DNA from: Undaria pinnatifida
Lineage: Eukaryota > Sar > Phaeophyceae > Laminariales > Alariaceae
Reading direction: 5' to 3'
Length of the DNA stretch: 64,000 nt
Assembly: GCA_012845835.1 (NCBI GenBank)
Contig: JABAKD010000009.1
Span: 11,089,785 to 11,153,784, forward strand
Both the position numbers and the translations under genes were made by a program. The stretch's first letter is position 1. The number at the start of each line of letters is the position of its first letter. Below are positions 38,601-43,513 of this stretch, one piece after another. The notes beneath the pieces were generated by a model. That model searched no databases. It saw only the letters and a list, made by a program, of their open reading frames with translations, and was not told where the DNA came from.

Positions 38601-38795
38601 GAAGGGAGCTGCAATCGCCAGCTCCGTTTGTAATCCCCCCCCCCCCCCCAAGAAAAAGGGTTACATAACATACTTTCTCTGTCCCATGCGTTAGGATATC
38701 TAAGGGCAATTCTGCTGTAGGTTGTTTGGGTATAACGGTGGTGTTGGTGACGATGTTGTAGCCAGGTTCGTTAGAAAGGTGGAGCGCAGACAAAC
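7424..38795 (-). CDS. Ionotropic glutamate receptor-like channel, 20-exon gene, 5' end missing
   Basis: Ligand-gated cation channel subunit of the iGluR/GLR family, expected in the plasma membrane. Exons in transcript order are 38795-38674, 36356-36124, 34839-34648, 29109-28977, 27756-27600, 26641-26416, 24357-24084, 23373-23299, 22417-22322, 20950-20735, 17815-17654, 17131-17038, 16604-16519, 15712-15665, 14792-14714, 14196-14147, 12145-12035, 11468-11415, 10929-10582 and 8620-7424. All junctions are GT-AG and phases agree throughout, giving 1,316 codons ending in TGA. In this fragment the amino-terminal domain is about residues 1-445, S1 446-574, M1 588-606, the pore loop about 634-645, M3 661-680 with SYTAELASYLT, S2 681-840, M4 846-864, and a long tail to 1316. 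The signal peptide and ATG were not found. Family assignment is secure; individual exon borders are by-eye predictions. Ligand and ion selectivity are unknown. Confidence 0.85.
8936..10330. repeat. GAC/GACGAC-rich degenerate satellite inside the last intron
   Basis: Three blocks (about 8940-9260, 9460-9600 and 10080-10330) consist of imperfect gacgac/gacaacg triplets and fill much of the intron between exons R and S. Interspersed sequence is itself duplicated: around 9310-9430 and 9900-10020 share tacgagatgaag and catatcataactc-type segments. The arginine- and aspartate-rich open frames in it are artefacts of triplet repetition. Confidence 0.65.
10582..10929 (-). CDS. iGluR exon R (end of S2, M4)
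   Basis: 116 codons, phase 0-0, with acceptor ACTTCCAG and donor GTAAGA. ATLSLREDGTTSDIVEEFL closes S2 ('il.L.e.G....l...w'). An acidic stretch follows, then M4 (VFVVLGMFVFIAMCSWC) and a strongly basic segment KRIKARRRRGRGGG typical of a cytoplasmic stop-transfer. If the donor were not used, a stop would follow 12 codons later, giving a short-tailed receptor. Confidence 0.9.
11415..11468 (-). CDS. iGluR exon Q (S2, HYGLVLPYDSPL)
   Basis: An 18-codon micro-exon, phase 0-0, with acceptor TTTGTGTGCAG and donor GTGAGG. HYGLVLPYDSPLVEEFQK is the conserved 'gyGialpk.Spl...in' motif near the end of S2. Confidence 0.9.
11640..11800. repeat. Trinucleotide array (GTT)n with GTG interruptions
   Basis: About 150 bp of gttgttgtt with gtggtggtg interruptions in the intron between exons Q and P. 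It opens all three forward frames as poly-Cys, poly-Val or poly-Leu, none of them genes. Confidence 0.85.
12035..12145 (-). CDS. iGluR exon P (S2, acidic ligand-binding residue and cysteine)
   Basis: 37 codons, phase 0-0, with acceptor GCGGACAG and donor GTCAGA. MTALADSATAEYEL aligns with AFLLESTMNEYIE of AMPA receptors. The residue that binds the ligand amino group is therefore Asp, as in NMDA receptors. NDFCGLATL carries the conserved S2 cysteine. Confidence 0.9.
13380..13590 (+). repeat. Dispersed repeat ending in GAGTACT plus poly-C (copy 1)
   Basis: Body shared with 17925-18270: gcacaaactgagtactccc at its end, upstream gtgctccgtcccggcatag and gcttcgcgcttggtgcaagc. It ends in a run of ten C. 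Other members of the GTAC plus C-run group are at 17890-18270, 33820-33900, 35757-35950, 41298-41500, 46440-46640 and 55850-55970. Confidence 0.65.
14147..14196 (-). CDS. iGluR exon O (S2)
   Basis: 50-bp exon with acceptor TGCTCCTCAG and donor GTGAGT. It gives RVQPQPCFSATECLTM, which leads directly into VLNGTAMTALADSATAEY of exon P. The acceptor was picked among three CAG candidates because only it preserves the phase with exon N. A 21-bp tandem repeat abuts the acceptor on the intron side. Confidence 0.65.
14205..14285. repeat. 21-bp tandem repeat, three copies, beside the exon O acceptor
   Basis: The unit agtagccgtatcaatagcac is repeated three times and followed by (agt)n. On the transcribed strand it sits at the 3' end of the intron, ending about 10 bases before the acceptor of exon O. 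Confidence 0.8.
14714..14792 (-). CDS. iGluR exon N (S2)
   Basis: 26 codons plus one base, with acceptor GTACTCAG and donor GTGAGT. It encodes VALLQGGNTQVLYERDFMKC, equivalent to the 'v....gs....f' segment of S2. The terminal T combines with AC of exon O to make Tyr. Confidence 0.75.
15665..15712 (-). CDS. iGluR exon M (M3-S2 linker)
   Basis: A 48-bp micro-exon encoding ELTVNKLKTGEIPHSN, phase 0-0, with acceptor GGGTGCAG and donor GTGAGC. It corresponds to the short 'sv..L..g' linker between M3 and S2. Such a short exon has little independent support, but its phase and position are right. Confidence 0.65.
16519..16604 (-). CDS. iGluR exon L (M3 with SYTAELASYLT gate motif)
   Basis: 28 full codons, with acceptor GCCTCAG and donor GTGAGT. 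It contains WLFSSFVLAASYTAELASYL, corresponding to M3. The near-invariant SYTANLAAFLT gate signature is present as SYTAELASYLT, with Asn to Glu the notable change. This exon makes the family assignment essentially certain. Confidence 0.95.
17038..17131 (-). CDS. iGluR exon K (M2 pore loop)
   Basis: 31 codons plus one base, with acceptor GTGATCAG and donor GTAAGC. SVYVTSSLMMTQLTHKPETL aligns with the re-entrant pore loop (SLWFSLGAFMQQG...P.s in animal AMPA receptors). By that alignment the Q/R selectivity-site position is occupied by Thr or Met. It joins exon L in phase to give TLGWLFSSFVLAASYTA. Confidence 0.85.
17230..17375. repeat. Pentanucleotide array (GCAAG)n
   Basis: Imperfect gcaag units (gcaaggcaaggcaaagcaag) in the intron between exons K and J. 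One of several pentamer arrays in this gene. Confidence 0.8.
17654..17815 (-). CDS. iGluR exon J (M1 transmembrane helix)
   Basis: 54 codons, phase 0-0, with a textbook acceptor (eleven T bases then CAG) and donor GTGAGC. It starts VNLWKAFAPFEPRLWLALL, the 'w.Fl.PF....W' lead-in to M1. A strongly hydrophobic helix ending VFLLWLFEG follows, then a basic linker (GKRRRNLTR) on the cytoplasmic side. Confidence 0.9.
17890..18270 (-). repeat. Two adjacent copies of the GTAC plus poly-C repeat, minus orientation
   Basis: Each copy begins on the plus strand with a G run (17898-17916 and 18058-18070). Then comes GTACTC or ATACTC, then catggccgtagtcgtatg and gaccctcgcatccctac. The second copy continues to gcatcctaccaagaaccgc, matching the upstream part of the 13380-13590 copy. 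It lies in the intron between exons J and I. Confidence 0.65.
18775..19090 (-). mobile_element. SINE family 1 copy (tRNA-like head), minus orientation
   Basis: Shares ctcacgctctcgcgctttcc and gcaagaaaaagtc with copies at 51455-51745 and 58446-60030. On the minus strand the head carries an RNA polymerase III B-box-like GGTTCCATTCC near 19040. Diverged relative to the other copies. Confidence 0.55.
19750..19935 (-). mobile_element. SINE family 3 copy (CCTCCGGCGGATGG end)
   Basis: The plus strand reads poly-T-rich sequence, then tcctccggcggatggg, an A run, and agctcaccacac. Shared body follows: cgtcgtgtgtcg, actcagttgctttcgca. The same order occurs at 22836, 54066, 60430 and 62256. In minus orientation the element therefore ends in an A-rich tail, as expected for a retroposon. 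Confidence 0.65.
20213..20256. repeat. (CCCAA)n / (CCCCA)n pentamer tract
   Basis: caccccacccc followed by repeated caacc units. It is the complement of the GGGTT motif that forms the large array at 26.9-27.2 kb. Confidence 0.75.
20556..20790 (-). repeat. 87-bp tandem triplication of exon I end and 5' splice site
   Basis: The end of exon I (YKPTLDED) with its GTACGT donor is repeated twice more into the intron at exactly 87-bp spacing. The three donor borders fall at 20735, 20648 and 20561. Reading past the first donor stays open to the second, so use of donor 2 would add 29 in-frame residues. Between donors 2 and 3 there is a stop codon. The third copy reads TLDEE instead of TLDED. Confidence 0.85.
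20735..20950 (-). CDS. iGluR exon I (S1, conserved ligand-binding arginine)
   Basis: 72 codons, phase 0-0, with acceptor TGCGGCAG and donor GTACGT. It reads SLSEVLEFTYSLRA (helix and strand of S1) and then WITITSERSEYVAFTYPYYD. The T-x-T-x-x-R motif contains the arginine that binds the alpha-carboxylate of amino-acid ligands in the family. The last 12 or so codons with their donor occur three times in tandem (see 20556-20790). Confidence 0.92.
21064..21530. repeat. 20-bp tandem repeat followed by a (GAGG)n array
   Basis: Four copies of gaagtagggaagaagtttag (21066-21145) run into gaggg/gagg units to about 21530. These include a pure (gagg)n stretch of more than 140 bp at 21235-21385. Purine-only on the plus strand, in the intron between exons I and H2. 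Confidence 0.9.
21828..22140. repeat. Degenerate TTTCG pentamer tract
   Basis: ttcgtttcgtttcgtttcga at the start, then scattered ttcgc/ttcgt/gcttgg units decaying over about 300 bp in the intron between exons I and H2. Confidence 0.65.
22322..22417 (-). CDS. iGluR exon H2 (start of S1, APPFVFVD)
   Basis: 32 codons, phase 0-0, with acceptor TTTTCGAAAG and donor GTTAGG. It contains VVMRRDAPPFVFVD and DFSGITPSFLQ. This corresponds to the 'lrV.t...pPFv......f.GfciDll' stretch that opens S1 in glutamate receptors. It fits exactly between exon H (ending GRHLD) and exon I (starting SLSEVLEFTYSL). Confidence 0.8.
22836..22970 (-). mobile_element. SINE family 3 copy with 11-bp target-site duplication
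   Basis: The 135-bp element starts on the plus strand with a T-rich tract, then tcctccggcggatggggaaa, agctttagctcaccacac and aacgctagct. It is flanked by GGCTCCCTGCT at both ends (22825-22835 and 22971-22981). The duplication plus the terminal A-rich tail (minus strand) show LINE-type retrotransposition of this short repeat. 5'-truncated relative to the 19750 and 54066 copies. Confidence 0.85.
23299..23373 (-). CDS. iGluR exon H (linker into S1)
   Basis: A small exon of 25 codons, phase 0 at both ends, with acceptor CTATTTCAG and donor GTGCGT. It contains AGGDRYPYDRPLLKGRHLD, which resembles the 'P.d.p..L.Gr.LrV' linker that begins the ligand-binding core. A second in-phase acceptor (GAGTAG) would start it 18 bases earlier at 23391. 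Confidence 0.75.
24084..24357 (-). CDS. iGluR exon G (end of the amino-terminal domain)
   Basis: The acceptor is CTTGGCAG and the donor GTAAAA. It encodes 91 full codons. WENGTLVRDSLITSS then RTGATGRLTMSV matches the 'ng..l..al....f.GvtG.v.f' region that closes receptor domains of the GABA-B/iGluR type. SVTFCAVNLRP matches '.y.i.nl'. It ends GFQ in phase 0. Confidence 0.85.
24914..25001 (+). mobile_element. piggyBac-like MITE, copy 1
   Basis: The 88-bp unit is bounded by TTAA on both sides, with ends TTAACgCCTTTAcaact and ctAAAGGGGTTAA forming a terminal inverted repeat. The interior shares ggaaaccctt and tatagggaggg with other copies at 25063-25152, 25228-25316, 28629-28718, 31657-31746, 39598-39687, 41652-41740, 44956-45044 and 49845-49934. 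Confidence 0.8.
25063..25152 (+). mobile_element. piggyBac-like MITE, copy 2
   Basis: TTAA at 25063-25066 and 25149-25152. Same terminal inverted repeat and interior as copy 1; middle unit of the tandem triplet. Confidence 0.8.
25228..25316 (+). mobile_element. piggyBac-like MITE, copy 3 (degenerate)
   Basis: Ends mutated to TCAA on both sides; the interior keeps ggaaacccttttgggggg and agcatagggaggg. Third unit of the tandem triplet. Confidence 0.65.
26108..26372. mobile_element. Foldback MITE family B, near-complete copy
   Basis: The left arm (tacactccagctgtgagatc ... ctttgcaagc) and the right arm (cgcagcttgcaaagctgggt ... gatcttacagctcaaagta) are inverted copies of about 70 bp. They enclose a shared core, cgatcgcgcgtattactggg and cctcattaaggata. 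Other whole or partial copies lie at 36996-37150, 42575-42700, 53795-53930, 60250-60410 and, as fragments, 36900-36975, 37830-37920, 50480-50580 and 54790-54845. No transposase. It sits just downstream of exon F. Confidence 0.6.
26416..26641 (-). CDS. iGluR exon F (amino-terminal domain, YDAVFSAAAAVHEA helix)
   Basis: The acceptor CCCGCAG was chosen over a nearby CTCAG because only it keeps the phase with exon E. It encodes 74 full codons: ELLLEWQRLDPTDYPG, then LAFAYDAVFSAAAAVHEADE, the highly characteristic 'yDAv.a.a.Al..a' helix. The donor is GTGCGT. It leaves CG, completed by C of exon G to make Arg. Confidence 0.85.
26744..27296. repeat. (GGGTT)n pentanucleotide array
   Basis: Essentially pure gggtt from about 26976 to 27213 (more than 45 units), with diverged ggttt/gggtt borders on both sides. 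It lies in the intron between exons F and E, so the transcript would carry (AACCC)n. Open frames here (GWVGL repeats and the antisense NPTQP repeats) are artefacts. Confidence 0.95.
27297..27400. repeat. (GGTTC)n pentanucleotide array
   Basis: At least 14 perfect ggttc units directly follow the GGGTT array, then decay (cgattcggttcgg). A smaller block of the same motif is at 14455-14482. Confidence 0.95.
27600..27756 (-). CDS. iGluR exon E (amino-terminal domain, WFLPDA segment)
   Basis: The acceptor GGAAG follows a long pyrimidine tract; the donor is GTTCGT. It encodes 52 codons. ARGAGLTEGVQWFLPDAA matches 'a...Gl....~~Wil.da' of ANF-type receptor domains, and the exon ends with GMLGVRACTPRT, the '..G.lg..p..p' strand. 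It leaves one base in phase with exon F. Confidence 0.85.
28629..28718 (+). mobile_element. piggyBac-like MITE, copy 4
   Basis: TTAA at 28629-28632, TCAA at 28715-28718. Interior gaactggaaacccgttttt and gggaggggttcgggggctct. Repeated at 31657-31746 in the second copy of the duplicated segment. Confidence 0.8.
28977..29109 (-). CDS. iGluR exon D (amino-terminal domain), in-frame copy
   Basis: The acceptor is CTCTGCAG and the donor GTGCTC. One base completes the split codon from exon C, then 44 codons including EEEASIIVLLAEAYDGAIVR encode the 'ik.s.arvivl......a..il' strand-helix of the receptor domain. It ends SQ in phase 0 and reads on into ARGAGLTEGVQWFLP of exon E. A nearly identical second copy at 32007-32138 is one base shorter and would break the frame, so this copy is used in the model. 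Confidence 0.85.
30671..31170. other. Assembly gap, 500 N
   Basis: Exactly 500 unknown bases. The round number suggests a placeholder or an estimated gap. Open frames crossing it are meaningless. Confidence 0.99.
31171..33691. repeat. Copy 2 of the ~2.52-kb segment flanking the gap
   Basis: Begins at the first base after the gap and repeats 28143-30670. It then continues into unique sequence (acaaaattatcagcac) that copy 1 lacks. Its exon D lacks one base. Confidence 0.95.
32007..32138 (-). pseudogene. Second copy of exon D, frame broken by one base
   Basis: Identical to exon D except for one missing base at the acceptor side: the plus strand reads accgtctgc, against accgttctgc in the first copy. 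Entering from exon C it would be read in an arginine-rich nonsense frame. It lies inside the segment repeated on the other side of the sequence gap, so it is probably the same locus assembled twice with a sequencing error, not a true extra exon. Confidence 0.7.
33928..34024 (-). pseudogene. Broken duplicate of the 3' half of exon C
   Basis: About 95 bp match 34641-34735 (exon C end plus intron start). The frame still reads DSDSEGAVFDDDDNDAGRAT, against DSDDEGGAFDDDDVEAERAT in exon C. The splice donor is gone: CACGTGAGAC in exon C corresponds to ATACGAGAC here. No acceptor or upstream half of the exon is visible. The similarity extends into the C-rich flank (about 33780-33930 against 34555-34640), so this is a short local duplication and not retroposition. 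Confidence 0.7.
34135..34500 (+). mobile_element. SINE family 2 copy (tRNA-derived head)
   Basis: A tRNA-like head, ggtcgccccggtggtc (A-box region), and gagttcgattcccaccg (B-box GTTCGATTCC) near 34205-34225 is followed by an A-rich stretch and (tac)n. A body then follows, with gagcgcctagcagcctggg, cgagtcgacgagggaag and tgaccccggatctcag. The same order is present in reverse at 39130-39475. A fragment is at 29335-29520. Transcription by RNA polymerase III is inferred, not shown. Confidence 0.7.
34648..34839 (-). CDS. iGluR exon C (amino-terminal domain, RIWLVHTSDVYG strand-helix)
   Basis: The acceptor is GTGGCAG and the donor GTGAGA. It encodes 63 full codons. RIWLVHTSDVYGSTAAAAF matches the 'v.li..~d.yG......f' strand and helix at the start of lobe 2 of the receptor domain. 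The second half is unusually acidic (DSDDEGGAFDDDDVEAE). A degenerate duplicate of its 3' half lies at 33928-34024. Confidence 0.85.
35285..35760. repeat. Pyrimidine-rich CT tract
   Basis: About 475 bp of ccccccctc/ctcttc blocks with repeated cctcgtacttgtcactc phrases (35370, 35500) and cgcctctc. On the transcribed strand it is purine-rich. Proline-rich frames here are not genes. A smaller related tract is at 35935-36120, where cctcgtacttgcgactc recurs. Confidence 0.75.
35757..35950 (+). repeat. Dispersed repeat ending in GAGTACG plus poly-C (copy with ~185-bp body)
   Basis: Shares a body of about 185 bp with 46440-46640: cagacggcgaaacaggacgg, ttaggagtaggaacggtgct and aggcaagcaacaaatgagta. 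Both end in GTACGCCCC and a C-rich run. Function unknown. Confidence 0.75.
36124..36356 (-). CDS. iGluR exon B (amino-terminal domain)
   Basis: The acceptor CTTTCACAG is preceded by a pyrimidine run. The exon encodes 77 full codons starting AVSALGTVSTSLLGSLSSRY and including YLNLPILSVGSSA. This is the classic 'G-x-x-S-x-x-x...lPxISxxSS' segment of ANF-receptor-type domains, followed by FLFDVQPDIYPQMRAL, the 'R..P.d..q..al' helix. The donor is GTGGGA. It leaves AG, which is completed by the first G of exon C to give Arg. Confidence 0.8.
36713..36778. repeat. 31-bp tandem duplication
   Basis: gcaaagggta(c/t)acctataaatggctaaactt occurs twice in direct succession. Confidence 0.85.
37262..37690. 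repeat. Minisatellite with ~40-bp units (GTTCCGGGTACGGGTA)
   Basis: About nine imperfect units built from agttccgggtacgggtat and gtcttacagaacttacag, with some units swollen by cgtaccccgggca inserts. No protein reading is sensible. Confidence 0.85.
38674..38795 (-). CDS. iGluR exon A (candidate, N-terminal part of the amino-terminal domain)
   Basis: The 122-bp exon lies between an AATCAG acceptor and a GTATGT donor. It opens with two bases of a split codon and then encodes 40 residues beginning LSALHLSNEPGYNIV. The pattern resembles the early region of periplasmic-binding-like receptor domains, where a helix is followed by an asparagine-rich strand. It ends in phase 0, matching exon B. This is the weakest exon of the model because sequence similarity here is low and about 2.3 kb separates it from exon B. 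An extra exon between them cannot be excluded. Confidence 0.5.
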
Positions 38796-39084
38796 CTGAT
38801 TAAGAGAAGAAAAAAAAGAAAAAAGAAAAAAACGAGGCTACATTTTAATGCCATTAATTAATGTGTGTGTCAAAATACAGGGTGTCCTACATTGTTGTTG
38901 TGTTTTTCACCGTGGATGGAACCAACCCCAACCCTATCCCTATGCCAAACTCACACAAAATACCGGTCGGAGAGCCTCCTGTCGCGTGAAATGGTCGAAA
39001 AAGCACGACGTCAAAAGGGGTGAAATGGTCGAAAAAGCACAATAATGCGTACCAGTATCACTGAAAATTACCCAATTTGTTTGT

Positions 39085-39475
39085 TTGTTTGTTTGTTTTG
39101 TTTGTTTGTTTGTCTTTTTCTTCATCCCATTTATTATCCTCGCACTCCTCTCGCGGTCCCTGCCAGTCGAAACTCAGATCCGCGGTCACATACGTAGCGG
39201 GCTCTTCTCTCCCCTCCCCACTACGGCACGTGCCGTAATTTTTATCGCGAGAATATTTCAGCATTATCTTCCATCGTCGATTCGCGTCGAATTGTACCTA
39301 CCCCCGCTGCTATTAATAGGCGATCTCAACAGTTAATCCTTTTTTTTGTTTGCATTTTTGCAAATAAGTTTAAAATCTCACCACGGTGGGAACCGAACTC
39401 AAGGACCAACGCTAGCAGCATTCGAGGGTAACCACTAGTAGACCACAGAGCGACCGGCTACTGGGGAATGTTTTG
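39085..39475 (-). mobile_element. SINE family 2 copy, minus orientation
   Basis: Reverse complement of the 34135 copy. The plus strand reads ttcgcgtcgaattgtaccta, aaaatctcaccacggtggga, accgaactcaaggacc (B-box complement) and gagcgaccgg. A (gttt)n microsatellite borders it at 39080-39115. Confidence 0.65.
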
Positions 39476-39597
39476 AGATTTTTTTCGAGAATGTTTTTGA
39501 GAATTATCAAAAAATGCTCGAAAAAGAAAACTTACAACGCCCTAGTTTAGCACCTTACCTGCACACTATAGCGCTACTCGTACAGCGTCTGGAGGCC

Positions 39598-39687
39598 TTT
39601 CACCCCTTCAGAGCACCGAAACCCCTCCCTATACTTATTCCAAGTAATTTCGTCCCGCATATGGGTTTCCACTTGTAAAGGCGTTAA
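39598..39687 (-). mobile_element. piggyBac-like MITE, copy 6
   Basis: Inverse orientation: caccccttcagagcacc at the left and gtaaaggcgTTAA at the right. The left target site has decayed to TTTC. Confidence 0.6.
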
Positions 39688-41297
39688 GAAGGCTTCGGAG
39701 TTTCTGGCAGCGAGCCCCGGCGATGACGAGGAGACCTTTATTACATATATACATACACTATATATTTTACTTTATTTTTTGTTCTGATTGTAGTTCAGTT
39801 AATTTCATCTTCCACAAACACTTCCCCCCCACTTCTTTCCCTGGGGAAAGGGGCGACATACGGTCATTTTCGGGCCGACGGTTTTTTTTGCGGCCGTTTG
39901 GTCGGGTTCCATACGAAATATACCGATGAATGCCCCCGATGACGTCACTGGGTTGACGTGAAATGATTCAAACAACACAAAAATGCACACATCTTTAGCT
40001 CGGTCGCATGCATGGTTCAAGCACGAGCTGCAAAAAAGAGAAGAAGAAAAAAAGAAGAAAAGGGGATTTAACTAAGAAAAAAAGTCGAAACAAATTTCAA
40101 CAAAAAAAACGTCGAAAAAACAGATCGACACCTTTTTAGCATCGAACTCTCGATACGGGGACAAAACACTTGGAATGAGAATGGGATTTTTCTACGAGTT
40201 GCAAATAGGTCAAGAACCCGTACAAATTTAGGTACCCTAGCTAGCTTATGGGACAGAGGAAGTGTACCCCTCATTTGCCAGCAAACAAAACATTGCTGTG
40301 GGCATGGCATCTTGCCTCAGTATTGGCGGTCCGACACAACACGCCTCAAAACCGTCTCACGACCACGAATAAAACGCATGAAGGGTGAGCTGCATCCTGC
40401 TAAGAAGGGGGGGGGGAGGGAGCTTAACAGCACCGGGTACAGACACGCCTTCGTCACTTGGAAACCCCGGACCACGTGTCAAAACACAAACACTAGAGGC
40501 ACTGACACCTCCCATAATACGCACGCACCGTCCGGTATACCCGCGGCGATATCTATATCCGCCAAGCCAGACGTGGCCTATACCTACACGGCCCGTAGCC
40601 TATGCCAACTCGCACTGGCGGTGCTCGCGCGGACCAACGCCCGAATGGGTAGGGTGGACCGTAACTAGACCAAGTCCGGCGGAAGGCTACTTTCTCACGG
40701 CCGAGGGGGGGTTGTTGGTGGGTGAGCTTGCGCGAGTCCAACACTACCCGGAATTTCCACGTTCAAAGTGGCCATCTCCGCCTTTCATCTGATCTCCCAG
40801 GGACCAGGTCGGGTCGACGTACTCACGCACCCGTGTGCAACGGCAGCTTGCGCCGCTGGAGTAGCGACGGCGACCGCCGGCAGGGACAGCACGCGCTGTC
40901 GCTACCCCAAGAAAAATGAAGGGTATGCCAGCTACGAGGTAGCGCTGGATTGCGAGCACAACCGAGTAAAAATAGACACACACGGACGTGTACCAAAAAA
41001 CGCGGAAGTGCGGTGAGCCTAAGAAGTGCGGTGAGCCTAAGCTTTTTATTTTTTTCTCCACCATCAGCCGGAGGATGAAAAGAGAAAAAAAAAAAAAAAG
41101 GCTCGCAATCGCTTGATTTCGGATGTTTCGGGAAATTGGAGACCGGCCCCGACGTTTGCATGTTGTAGGGCTCCGACAAACTTGACGAATGCAGTGTCAC
41201 CAGCGTTTCCCATGTTGGGTACTGGTTACCAGGGAATGCACTTTAATGCGAAGAACACATACACACCAGGGCATGTTTCATACAAGAGTTGATCAGA

Positions 41298-41500
41298 GTG
41301 TGGGGGGGGGGGCGTACTCATTGGTCGCCGGCTTTGGTCATTGGATTAAACTTCGAAGTATTGACTACGCATCCCTTTTGATTTTTTTTTTTCAAGGCTT
41401 GAGCTGCAGGGGGCGGGGGGAGGGTGTACTCATTTTATGCATGGCTGTAGTCATATGACCATAGCCCTTCGCATGGTCCAGGGCTCAAGCGGTCAGGGTT
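41298..41500 (-). repeat. Two partial GTAC plus poly-C repeat copies, minus orientation
   Basis: The plus strand shows a G run at about 41301-41311 then cgtactcattggtc, and a second G-rich run then gtgtactcattttatgcatg, ctgtagtcatatgaccatag. The second matches the body of the 13380 and 17925 copies. Confidence 0.55.
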
Positions 41501-41651
41501 CGAGGGGGGGGGACGCCTCGCCAAAAAATGGTCCCATGCTCTCATGATGCAACTGCTGTCGTCATTGTTGTTACCTGTAACCCTGAACCCGTCAGGAATT
41601 GACCGAGGAAACAAATTATAACGAACAACAGAACTGACGCTCTAGACTGGC

Positions 41652-41740
41652 TTAACCCCTTCAGAGCCCCAGAACCCCTCCCTATACTAAATCCAAGTAA
41701 TGTTGTCCCCAAAACGGGTTTCCAGTTGTAAAGGGCTTAA
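41652..41740 (-). mobile_element. piggyBac-like MITE, copy 7
   Basis: Flanked by TTAA at 41652-41655 and 41737-41740. TTAACCCCTTCAGAGCCC at one end and gtaaaggGCTTAA at the other. Interior acccctccctatac. Confidence 0.85.
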
Positions 41741-43513
41741 TCATAAGCCACTCGAAGCGACGGACACGGGCTGCCAATACACCGGTACCGGTACGTGAGG
41801 GCGCCGGGATGATGGATGATGGATATCATAAAAGTTCTTACTTATGTGGGACCGCACAAACGTAAATTCCCCCTACTTGTATCATACGTACATGCGTATA
41901 ATACAAACAACACGTCAGCTGCGAGTTCTCCCGATCGGTCGACAGTCAACAGTCATTCGCAAGATCGGCGGCCCTACAAAGACCTTCCCCCTGCGGCAAA
42001 GATGCCAGGAGACGGTCAGTCAAGGAAAAAACGTCCTGCGGTCAAGGGTGTCAAAAACGATGAAACTCCAGGCTAAAACCTATCTGGTGCTGGTTGTAGT
42101 ACTTTGGCGTCAGTCAAGGTAAATTGTTGGAAAATTGCCGTCGGTCAAGGGATCAAAGTGCCGTCTCCCGACGTGTTTGCCCTGCAGGACACCTGTGGTC
42201 CCATCATGCACGTTCGCAAAGACTACCGTATACGACGGTGTTTGGTGTATACCACACCCTCGGTGATAATACGTGGGCCTTTGACGAATTTATCGCCCGG
42301 TTTGTTATACTCCGGGGGTTTGATGTATAGCTCCGCTGGCCTGCCACATTGTACAGGGAGTACACAGGAACTTGCGTACGAATCCGGTAGACCCGAGTAG
42401 CCCACTCCAAAAGTTAACTCGCACTGCTGTAACACTTGTTTCATGCATACTGAATTCCACAGAAGTCTGGTTTTGTCCTCCTCAACGCGGGTTATTGCAC
42501 AGTTTCCGTGCGCAGAACACGGGTGAGCGTTTTAGTCCTGTCGACCCTGGCAATAGCACGGGAGTCACCGACGTGTGTCCTTCACGAGGGTATACACACC
42601 CCACCCCGTAACACGCGCGATCGAAGTATCACACGCAGCTTGCAAAGCTGAGTTTTGATAGATCTCACAGCTGAAGTGTATTTTTTTTCATTTTTAAAAT
42701 ATCGCGTATCATGGTGATAAAGTGGGTGATTATTTTGGAATTTGATGAAGCATATCACCGGATGGTATACCCGACAGGGTGTGGCAAAAAGCATGTGGTA
42801 TCAGTGGCTGCAAAGGAGGATGGCTGCCACGCTCCAAGCAGTACTTGTAGGGGTGTGAGTTACGGAGAAATAAGAAATAAGTGCTGCGGGTGAGACCTCT
42901 CCGGCTCCGCAGTGCAGGCTGGTTGTCGCATTCTGGCTCGCCGCAAACCCGGATCCCCGGCAGCTTGCACATTTGGTCGCGGGGGCCTCAGCAGCAGCTG
43001 CTGTGTCTGGCTTGTAGATGGCGCTGCTGTGGGAGTCTTAGGTGGCAGAGGCTTGCGCTGGCTTGTCAGTGAGCTGTGCTCTGGGATCCTTCTAAGGAAT
43101 AGGAGGCTCAAGTGTGGGTTGTTGCAAAAACACCCATGATCGAGCCTTCAGTACCGGTGCCGGTAGCACAGCAGTCGCCGGCGCCGCCAAAGAGTTGTGC
43201 CCACTGCGATGGTTCACGCCTTCGCAAGGCCTTTGCACCTCCTCCACCTCCATGTTTCTGGTCTCCATATTTTGTGATATGCTCGCACACCTGCAGATAG
43301 ATACTGCGTGCTTCCTCACGTCTCTGCGCACATCACGGTATCACCCAGGGTGGTATCTTACGGTGGTATCCTGCGGGTGTCACGGTGATTGTTGTGAGGC
43401 ATGACGCCGCAGGGGTGTGGCATACAACGTACCCCCGGTGATAAATCGCGTTGTTATTTTAGGATTTTTTTTTCATCACCCGGGTGGTATACGGTTTTTC
43501 CTGGCGCGCGTAG

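Larger units (their letters stand above)
38800..43470. other. Region upstream of exon A: repeats and unassigned sequence
   Basis: The start codon and signal-peptide exon of the receptor should lie here or further upstream, but I found no convincing candidate. Apart from the SINE, MITE and poly-C repeat copies listed separately, it holds short open frames without recognisable similarity (for example 42104-42400 plus and 42860-43111 minus). A partial foldback family B copy is at 42575-42700. Confidence 0.5.

Noticed and set aside
40744-41200. Signal-peptide exon of the receptor
   Set aside because: Hydrophobic stretches occur in two frames, but none starts with a plausible ATG, ends with the one-base phase exon A needs, and lacks repeats at once.
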